DNA of 9,622 nucleotides, taken from DASPPK01 sp041479575 (GTDB taxonomy: Archaea > Thermoproteota > Bathyarchaeia > Bathyarchaeales > Bathycorpusculaceae). The first letter of the stretch is position 1. Each line of letters begins with the position of its first letter. The stretch covers positions 1 to 9,622 of the forward strand of contig JBGOYH010000074.1 of assembly GCA_041479575.1 (NCBI GenBank). Reading direction: 5' to 3'. The notes beneath the pieces were generated by a model. That model was given only the letters and a program-made list of their open reading frames with translations. It searched no databases and had not been told where the DNA came from. The position numbers were made by a program, and so were the translations under genes. Below, in pieces: positions 5,467 through 9,622 of the stretch.

Positions 5467-6495
5467 ATGGGAAAAATGAAGGCTGACACAGGGAAAGGCA
5501 ACTGTCTCGGTATTGAATCATCGGCTGACGATTTCAGCGTTGGCATATCAACCTATGACGGGAGAATACTGGCCAACATGATAGATGCCTACGTACCGCC
5601 TGAAGGCGGCATACACCCGAGGGAAGCAGCAAGACATCACGCTGAAGTTGCCAGCAAGGTTTTGCGGGAGGCCTTCAGCAAATCTGGTGTGAAGCAAAAG
5701 GACGTGTCGATAATTGCATTTTCACAAGGTCCAGGTTTAGGTCCATGTTTACGAACAGGAGCGACAGTTGCCCGAGCCTTGGCTTCGTACATGAGCGTTC
5801 CACTTGTTGGAGTTAATCATTGCATAGCCCATATTGAAATAGGCAAGCTGAGAACAGGAGCCAAAAACCCCGTGACACTGTACGTTTCTGGCGGAAACAC
5901 GATTGTTGCGGCCTTTGATGCTGGGCGTTACAGAGTTTTCGGGGAAACGTTGGACATTGCGTTGGGTAACTGTCTTGACGTTTTCGCGAGAGAAGCTGGG
6001 CTGCGTCAAAAACTTGGGCTGCCTTTTGGTGCTGTAATCGAAAAGCTTGCTTTGAAGGGGAAACAGCTGATTCCTCTTCCTTACACTGTCAAAGGGATGG
6101 ATCTGTCGTTAAGTGGGTTGGTGACAGCTGCTACAGCTCTGTTGAAAAAAGGAGATTACAAACTTGAGGATGTGTGTTACAGTCTTCAGGAAACTGCTTT
6201 TTCAATGGTTACAGAAGTCACTGAAAGGGCTCTGGCGCATACGGGAAAAAAGGAACTCCTCTTGACAGGCGGCGTCGCGGCTAACAAACGGTTGCAGTCG
6301 ATGATCCGCGCCGTGGCGGAAGAGCATGAAGTCAAATTTGATGCTGTGGAAACCGAGTTTGCGATTGACAATGGCGCGATGATTGCATGGACTGGTGTGC
6401 TGGCTTACAAGCACGGTGTCATTACGCCGATTGACAAGAGTTTCGTCAAATTGAAGTGGCGGCTGGACGAGGTTGAGATTCCGTGGATGCATTGA
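5467..6495 (+). CDS. kae1: Kae1, catalytic subunit of KEOPS (tRNA t6A37 threonylcarbamoyltransferase)
   Basis: Transfers the threonylcarbamoyl group from TC-AMP to A37 of ANN-decoding tRNAs as the catalytic subunit of the cytoplasmic KEOPS complex. The protein has 342 residues, slightly longer at the N-terminus than the usual archaeal form. Visible motifs are LGIESSADD (14-22), HPREAARHH (50-58), the metal-binding HxxxH in NHCIAHIEIG (H118, H122), YVSGGNT, GETLDIALGN...DVFAR, TGGVAANKRL, and IDNGAMIAW with the third metal ligand D301. All are intact. ATG 5467 coincides with the predicted transcription start, so the mRNA is probably leaderless. The last 13 bases overlap bud32. In several archaea the two proteins are fused; here they are separate chains. 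Cgi121 and Pcc1 are not in the window. Confidence 0.97.
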   Translation: MGKMKADTGKGNCLGIESSADDFSVGISTYDGRILANMIDAYVPPEGGIHPREAARHHAEVASKVLREAFSKSGVKQKDVSIIAFSQGPGLGPCLRTGATVARALASYMSVPLVGVNHCIAHIEIGKLRTGAKNPVTLYVSGGNTIVAAFDAGRYRVFGETLDIALGNCLDVFAREAGLRQKLGLPFGAVIEKLALKGKQLIPLPYTVKGMDLSLSGLVTAATALLKKGDYKLEDVCYSLQETAFSMVTEVTERALAHTGKKELLLTGGVAANKRLQSMIRAVAEEHEVKFDAVETEFAIDNGAMIAWTGVLAYKHGVITPIDKSFVKLKWRLDEVEIPWMH

Positions 6496-7157
6496 AGTCA
6501 CCGCAACTTATCAAGAAGGGAGCTGAAGCCAATCTGTACCTTGCAAACTGGCATGACAGAAGAGTTGTGCTGAAAAAACGTTTGCCCAAGAAGTATAGAC
6601 CCGCAAAACTTGATGCACAGATCCGTACGTATCGAACGATTCATGAGCCACAGTTGATGCACGAAGCAAAGAAGGCTGGTGTACCGACTCCAACAATCTT
6701 TCTCGTTGATGTCAAAAACACGACGATAGTAATGGAGCATGTAGAGGGCAAGCAGGTTAAACAGTTGCTGAACCAGCTTTCTGAAAATGAACGAAAGAGG
6801 TTGTGTTTCAAAATCGGTCAAGAAATTGCCAAGCTTCACGGGTTTGGTTTGATTCATGGTGACCTGACAACGTCGAACATGATCATGTCTTCCGACAGGA
6901 AGGTCTTCTTCGTTGACTTCGGGCTTGGCGAAAAGAATGAGGAGCTTGAAGCAAGAGGAGTTGACCTGCACCTGATGAAAAGGGCTCTCCAGAGTACACA
7001 TTACCAGTTTGCCGAGGACTGTTTTGAATCCGTCATCAAGGGCTATGGAGACATCATGAGCGTTGAGACTTTGAAAAGCGTTTTAGATAAAATCAGGGAA
7101 ATAGAGAGGCGAGGACGTTATGTCGCAGAAAGGAAAAGAGAAGACTCTTCAGCTTAA
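6483..7157 (+). CDS. bud32: Bud32, atypical kinase/ATPase subunit of KEOPS
   Basis: A 224-residue piD261/Bud32-family atypical protein kinase that binds Kae1 and acts mainly as a P-loop-type ATPase needed for t6A formation. Motifs: GAEANLYL (13-20) replacing the glycine loop, VLKKRLPKKYR with the ATP-anchoring lysine (K31 or K32), the helix-C glutamate E56 or E61, MEHVEGKQV (84-92), the catalytic loop HGDLTTSN (125-132, D127 and N132), VDFGLG (144-149, metal-binding D145) and the short basic end RRGRYVAERKR that closes the family. The start is a GTG at 6483 inside the end of kae1, preceded by GAGGTTGA (6469-6476). A TTG at 6492 is a weaker alternative. The 13-base overlap with kae1 and 38-base overlap with the next gene imply translational coupling. 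Confidence 0.96.
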   Translation: MDALKSPQLIKKGAEANLYLANWHDRRVVLKKRLPKKYRPAKLDAQIRTYRTIHEPQLMHEAKKAGVPTPTIFLVDVKNTTIVMEHVEGKQVKQLLNQLSENERKRLCFKIGQEIAKLHGFGLIHGDLTTSNMIMSSDRKVFFVDFGLGEKNEELEARGVDLHLMKRALQSTHYQFAEDCFESVIKGYGDIMSVETLKSVLDKIREIERRGRYVAERKREDSSA

Positions 7158-7725
7158 AGGCCGCGTCATATTCTTTGCGACCAACAATGTCAACAAGTTC
7201 AATGAAGCTCGAAGAGTTTTAGGTGAATACAACATAGCGGTCGGTATGCTCAGGATAAAATCACTGGAAATCCAAAATGATAGTCTGGAGGAAGTCGCAA
7301 AAGCAAGCGTAGTGGACGCCTTTGAAAGGTGTCATCTTCCAATCATAGTCGAAGATGCTGGATTGTTTGTGGACGCTCTGAACGGTTTCCCAGGGCCTTA
7401 CGCCGCTTATGTTTACAAAACGATTGGAAACCAAGGTCTGTTGAAACTTATGCAAAGCATCAAAGCAAGAAAGGCGCACTTTGCGTCTGGTGTTGCATAT
7501 CTTTCAGCAGATTTGAAATCGCCAATCTGCTTTAGTGGCGAAGTTCAAGGAGAAATATCTGCTGAGGAAAGAAGAGGAGACGGCAAGTCCGGATTTGGTT
7601 TCGATCCCATCTTCAAACCAGACAGCAGCAGTAAGACTTTTGCTGAAATGAGTATCACAGAAAAAAATAGGTACTCACATCGCGCAAAAGCTTTCCGCCA
7701 TTTTGCGGAATGGTACAAGACTTAA
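7120..7725 (+). CDS. rdgB: XTP/dITP diphosphatase (ITPase, HAM1/RdgB family)
   Basis: Hydrolyses dITP, ITP and XTP to monophosphates plus pyrophosphate, keeping deaminated purines out of DNA and RNA. The protein is 201 residues. The family landmarks are all present: TNNVNK (21-26, the TxNxxK substrate motif), VEDAGLFVDAL (77-87, catalytic D79) and NGFPGPYAA, GFGFDPIF, and SHRAKAF (186-192) at the C-terminus. About 14 residues precede the first strand VIFFAT, more than is usual. No ATG, GTG or TTG lies in frame between 7122 and that strand, so the ATG at 7120 is the only reasonable start. It has GAGG at 7111-7114, five bases upstream, and overlaps bud32 by 38 bases. Last gene of the kae1 operon. 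Confidence 0.95.
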   Translation: MSQKGKEKTLQLKGRVIFFATNNVNKFNEARRVLGEYNIAVGMLRIKSLEIQNDSLEEVAKASVVDAFERCHLPIIVEDAGLFVDALNGFPGPYAAYVYKTIGNQGLLKLMQSIKARKAHFASGVAYLSADLKSPICFSGEVQGEISAEERRGDGKSGFGFDPIFKPDSSSKTFAEMSITEKNRYSHRAKAFRHFAEWYKT

Positions 7726-7742
7726 CGTTCCTGATCATTTAT

Positions 7743-7766
7743 CTATATAGTCTATAGTTTCTATAG
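7743..7766 (+). promoter_or_regulatory. Three iterated CTATAG palindromes in a promoter region
   Basis: CTATATAG (7743-7750), CTATAG (7752-7757) and CTATAG (7761-7766) begin exactly 9 bp apart. Each is self-complementary. CTATATAG resembles a TATA box and would place a transcription start near 7773, upstream of the small gene at 7817. The repetition could be alternative TATA boxes or an operator array on one DNA face. Confidence 0.4.
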
Positions 7767-7791
7767 TGGAAAGACCTTTCAATATAGAGCA

Positions 7792-7806
7792 CCGCTTAAC
7801 AAGCGG
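7792..7806 (+). other. Small hairpin adjoining the ribosome-binding site of the 51-residue gene
   Basis: CCGCTT (7792-7797) and AAGCGG (7801-7806) form a perfect 6-bp stem with the 3-base loop AAC. The 3' arm shares its last two G residues with the purine run GGGGAG (7805-7810), which is the ribosome-binding site of the GTG start at 7817. The stem could therefore affect translation. Confidence 0.4.
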
Positions 7807-7816
7807 GGAGACACAA

Positions 7817-7972
7817 GTGAAAAGGACAGCACTGTTCGAATACGAAATTCCTCACTACCGAAAACCCACATTAGACTGGGCCGAAAGAAAACGCCCCCCG
7901 ATAGTGACTTTTTTCTTACGTAACCTTTTGGGTAGACTTCCTGAACCAAAGGCTCTTCATGAGAGAAAGTAG
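7817..7972 (+). CDS. Small basic protein of unknown function (51 residues)
   Basis: I do not recognise this gene. A GTG at 7817 follows GGGGAG (7805-7810) with six bases between, and opens 51 codons ending at TAG 7970-7972. The product starts MKRTALFEYEIPHYRKPTLD. It is rich in arginine, lysine and proline, with a short hydrophobic stretch (PIVTFFLRNLLGRL, about 28-41) flanked by basic residues that could form an amphipathic helix or a peripheral membrane contact. An in-frame GTG at 7766 would add 17 residues but lies upstream of the predicted transcription start and lacks a ribosome-binding site. The gene sits between the ITPase gene and rps15, with its own promoter-like region and no overlap with neighbours. 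It could still be a chance open frame. Confidence 0.45.
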   Translation: MKRTALFEYEIPHYRKPTLDWAERKRPPIVTFFLRNLLGRLPEPKALHERK

Positions 7973-8010
7973 ATGTAAATGCGGCATATTTTCCAGAAGA
8001 GACAGTTATT

Positions 8011-8018
8011 TTTAAATA
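8011..8018 (+). promoter_or_regulatory. TATA box of rps15
   Basis: TTTAAATA, in an A/T-rich context, is centred about 44 bases before the rps15 ATG. Transcription would start near 8041, leaving a leader of about 18 bases with the weak ribosome-binding site AAGGGATA. Confidence 0.6.
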
Positions 8019-8058
8019 TGCGTCCACCTTCGCTCATACAGAGTTTAAGGGATAACCA

Positions 8059-8499
8059 ATGCCTAAGCAAGAAAAGGGAAAGTCACATGCAACACGGCCC
8101 GTCAGCAAACGGGCTCCAAACTGGTGCAAGTATCAGCCTGAAGAAGTTGAAGCCCTAATTGTCAAACTGGGCAAGGAAGGTAACAGCCCAAGCCGCATAG
8201 GCACAATCTTGAGAGATCAACATTCAGTTCCATTGTCCAAGCCGATTATTGGGAAGAGAATTCTAACGGTGCTCAAAGAGAATAATCTGGCGCCGTCAAT
8301 GCCTGAAGACTTGACAAGCCTGCTGAAGAAGGCTGAGAGCCTGGGGCTTCACCTTGAAAAGAACAACACAGACCTCTACAACAGACGTGCTCTTCAGCTA
8401 ATTGAGGCCAAAATTCACAAACTCTCAAGGTGGTACAAGCGCGTCGGTGTTTTGCCTAAAGGTTGGAAGTACGAACCCAAGATAGCATCAATAACCTAA
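8059..8499 (+). CDS. rps15: 30S ribosomal protein uS15 (S15p/S13e, archaeal type)
   Basis: A 146-residue small-subunit ribosomal protein that binds the central domain of 16S rRNA and contributes to an intersubunit bridge. The archaeal/eukaryotic N-terminal extension (basic tail, then APNWCKYQPEEVEALIVKLGKEG) is present, with GNSPSRIGTILRDQH (44-58) and the family core PEDLTSLLKKAESLGLHLE, NKTD-like NNTDLYNRRAL, HKLSRWYKRVGVLPKGW. Length and motifs are typical, and the start ATG 8059 agrees with the family and with the TATA box spacing. It is followed by a six-T run and then the RecJ-like gene, a neighbourhood I recall from many archaeal genomes. Confidence 0.97.
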   Translation: MPKQEKGKSHATRPVSKRAPNWCKYQPEEVEALIVKLGKEGNSPSRIGTILRDQHSVPLSKPIIGKRILTVLKENNLAPSMPEDLTSLLKKAESLGLHLEKNNTDLYNRRALQLIEAKIHKLSRWYKRVGVLPKGWKYEPKIASIT

Positions 8500-8517
8500 A
8501 CCGCCTTAGTGTCAGAG

Positions 8518-8523
8518 TTTTTT
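8518..8523 (+). terminator. T-run terminator after rps15
   Basis: Six T residues about 19 bases past the rps15 stop codon, in the context GAGTTTTTTGC, with no hairpin before them. A T-run of this kind is the usual intrinsic archaeal termination signal, and a new TATA box follows at 8570. Confidence 0.4.
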
Positions 8524-8569
8524 GCAGCGGCTATTTCAAAAGAATCTAGGTTCTGGGCTGCTTAAAATC

Positions 8570-8577
8570 TTTAAATA
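8570..8577 (+). promoter_or_regulatory. TATA box of the RecJ-like gene
   Basis: TTTAAATA, centred about 33 bases before the ATG at 8607. Transcription starting about 26 bases downstream (near 8600) would leave only a few leader bases and cut into the AAGGTGAT ribosome-binding site at 8595-8602. The upstream CTTAAAAT (8561-8568) would give a leader that keeps it. Either or both may be used. Confidence 0.45.
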
Positions 8578-8606
8578 ACCAGGGCCACAAGGCTAAGGTG
8601 ATTATA

Positions 8607-9622
8607 ATGGCTTCAGCCTCAGAAGATCAAGTTGCTGGCTTTCTCAATTCAGCCGAGCAGGCAGCCAAGACAATAGTGGAAACGGTAAAACAAGACGGTT
8701 TGGTACAAGTTTTCTCACACTTGGACGCTGACGGCGTTGCCGCCGCTGGAATAATCGGGAAAGCATTGTTCAGGCTGGACGCAAGGTTTCGGATTCGCAT
8801 AACCCAATGGATCGAGGACAAAATTGTAAGTGAAGTTCTTTCAGACAAGCCGAAACTGGTAATTTTCACCGACCTGGGAAGCGGTTACGTTGATCTGCTC
8901 AATCAGAAGCTTTCGGACTTCAAAATCGCCATTCTAGATCATCATCAAGTCGTCGGCGAAGAGTCGGACAACTTTGTGCATGTAAACCCCCACCTGCATG
9001 GGATAGATGGGGCTCGGGACATAAGCGGTTCAGGCGTCGCATATTTCGTAGCCAAAGCACTGGACAGGGTCAATGTTGACTTGGCCCCCGTCGCTGTTGT
9101 CGGAGCCCTTGGAGACTTACAGGACAAGTATGATCAGCGCATGCTGAAGGGATTGAACGAAAAAATCGTTGAAGACGCAACAGGCGCAGGGTTTCTCACT
9201 GTTGAAAAGGACTTGATCTTTTTCGGCAGAGAGACGCGGCCAATTCTGAAGGCGTTGGCTTCAACAACAAGTCCCTTCATTCCAGGCATCAGCGGTGAAG
9301 AAGAAAAGAGTCTCGCTTTCCTGAAAAGCTTAGGCATCGAACCGAGAAATGGCGACAAGTGGCGGGCCTTGAGAGACTTGTCTGAAGATGAGAAGAAACG
9401 TCTGTGCTCGAAGCTTGCGGACCATTTGGTTTCAATTGGCTTACACTACGAAGTCAACAACCTGATCGGGCATGTCTACACCTTGAGCCGCGAGGAACCG
9501 TGGACTCCGTTGAGGGACGCACGTGAATTTGCTGTCTTGTTGAACGGGACTGGGCGCATGGATAAAGCAGGTCTCGGCGTGGCAGTGTGCATGGGAGACA
9601 GAGGCCCAGCACTCGAAGAAGC
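8607..9622 (+). CDS. Archaeal RecJ-like single-strand exonuclease, DHH superfamily (3' end outside window)
   Basis: The frame is open for 338 codons to the window edge; the usual length is about 450-480, so roughly the last quarter is missing. The DHH catalytic motifs are complete: I, SHLDADG (H38, D40, D42); II, FTDLGSG (D89); III, LDHHQ (D111-H112-H113); IV, GALGDLQD (D170). Near the edge, LLNGTGRMDKAGLG looks like the start of the DHHA1 substrate-binding domain. These proteins cut single-stranded DNA or RNA 5'-3' with Mn2+ or Mg2+, and some associate with the GINS complex at archaeal replication forks. ATG 8607 follows AAGGTGAT, an excellent ribosome-binding site, with four bases between. 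An in-frame GTG at 8598 is inside that site and less likely. It follows rps15. Confidence 0.93.
   Translation, partial: MASASEDQVAGFLNSAEQAAKTIVETVKQDGLVQVFSHLDADGVAAAGIIGKALFRLDARFRIRITQWIEDKIVSEVLSDKPKLVIFTDLGSGYVDLLNQKLSDFKIAILDHHQVVGEESDNFVHVNPHLHGIDGARDISGSGVAYFVAKALDRVNVDLAPVAVVGALGDLQDKYDQRMLKGLNEKIVEDATGAGFLTVEKDLIFFGRETRPILKALASTTSPFIPGISGEEEKSLAFLKSLGIEPRNGDKWRALRDLSEDEKKRLCSKLADHLVSIGLHYEVNNLIGHVYTLSREEPWTPLRDAREFAVLLNGTGRMDKAGLGVAVCMGDRGPALEE

Noticed and set aside
6483..6495. Possible frameshift breaking a fused Kae1-Bud32 protein
   Set aside because: Kae1 ends with a normal family C-terminus, and Bud32 has its own GTG and GAGGTTGA ribosome-binding site. Separate overlapping genes explain it without an error.
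6498..7001. 167-codon minus-strand open frame within bud32
   Set aside because: It lies wholly opposite the well-supported Bud32 gene, and its translation has no family motif.
7779..8027. 82-codon minus-strand open frame opposite the small gene
   Set aside because: It starts at a GTG without a usable ribosome-binding site, inside the rps15 promoter region, and its composition looks like an antisense shadow.
1..9622. Defence system, CRISPR array, tRNA or mobile element
   Set aside because: I read both strands and found no spaced direct repeats, tRNA T-loop/acceptor pairs, transposase motifs or defence-type domains. The genes are mostly housekeeping.

Overview
The window is archaeal chromosomal DNA. 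The evidence is an archaeal-type ribosomal protein uS15, the KEOPS proteins Kae1 and Bud32, a TFE-beta-like transcription factor with a cysteine cluster, an archaeal RecJ-like DHH nuclease, BRE/TATA-type promoters placed for leaderless or short-leader transcripts, and Shine-Dalgarno motifs of the GGAGGTGA type. TFE-beta and a PRC-barrel/zinc-ribbon protein point to the TACK side of the Archaea, most likely a Bathyarchaeia-like lineage. That placement is inferred from gene content, not from a phylogeny. No tRNA, rRNA, CRISPR array, transposase or integrase was seen.

Layout: (1) positions 1-60 are the last 19 codons of a plus-strand gene. They are followed by about 340 gene-free bases that end in a hairpin terminator for the next gene. 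(2) 405-740 (-) is a PRC-barrel protein with an incomplete zinc ribbon. It is divergent from 963-2138 (+), a GT28/MurG-like glycosyltransferase. (3) 2186-3052 (+) is nadC with its own leaderless-type promoter. It converges, with a 12-base gap, on (4) a tight four-gene minus-strand operon read from 5375 down to 3065: TFE-beta, RlmE/FtsJ rRNA methyltransferase, a DUF4152-type protein and a SpoIIM/DUF95 membrane protein. The last three of these start with TTG behind good ribosome-binding sites. (5) Divergent from that operon, 5467-7725 (+) is a compact operon of kae1, bud32 and an XTP/dITP pyrophosphatase, joined by 13- and 38-base overlaps. (6) 7726-8058 holds an iterated CTATAG promoter region, a hairpin touching a ribosome-binding site, and a probable 51-residue small protein. 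(7) 8059-8499 (+) is ribosomal protein uS15, followed by a RecJ-like nuclease that runs off the window at 9622.

Most of the window is information-processing core: transcription initiation (TFE-beta), rRNA methylation (RlmE), the t6A tRNA modification machinery (Kae1 and Bud32), nucleotide-pool cleaning (ITPase), the ribosome (uS15) and DNA replication/repair (RecJ-like). Metabolism is represented by NAD biosynthesis (nadC) and one glycosyltransferase. Nothing looks like a defence island or a mobile element. The least explained parts are the small gene with its odd promoter/leader, the DUF4152 and SpoIIM genes embedded in the transcription/translation operon, and the PRC protein whose ribbon lacks its fourth cysteine.
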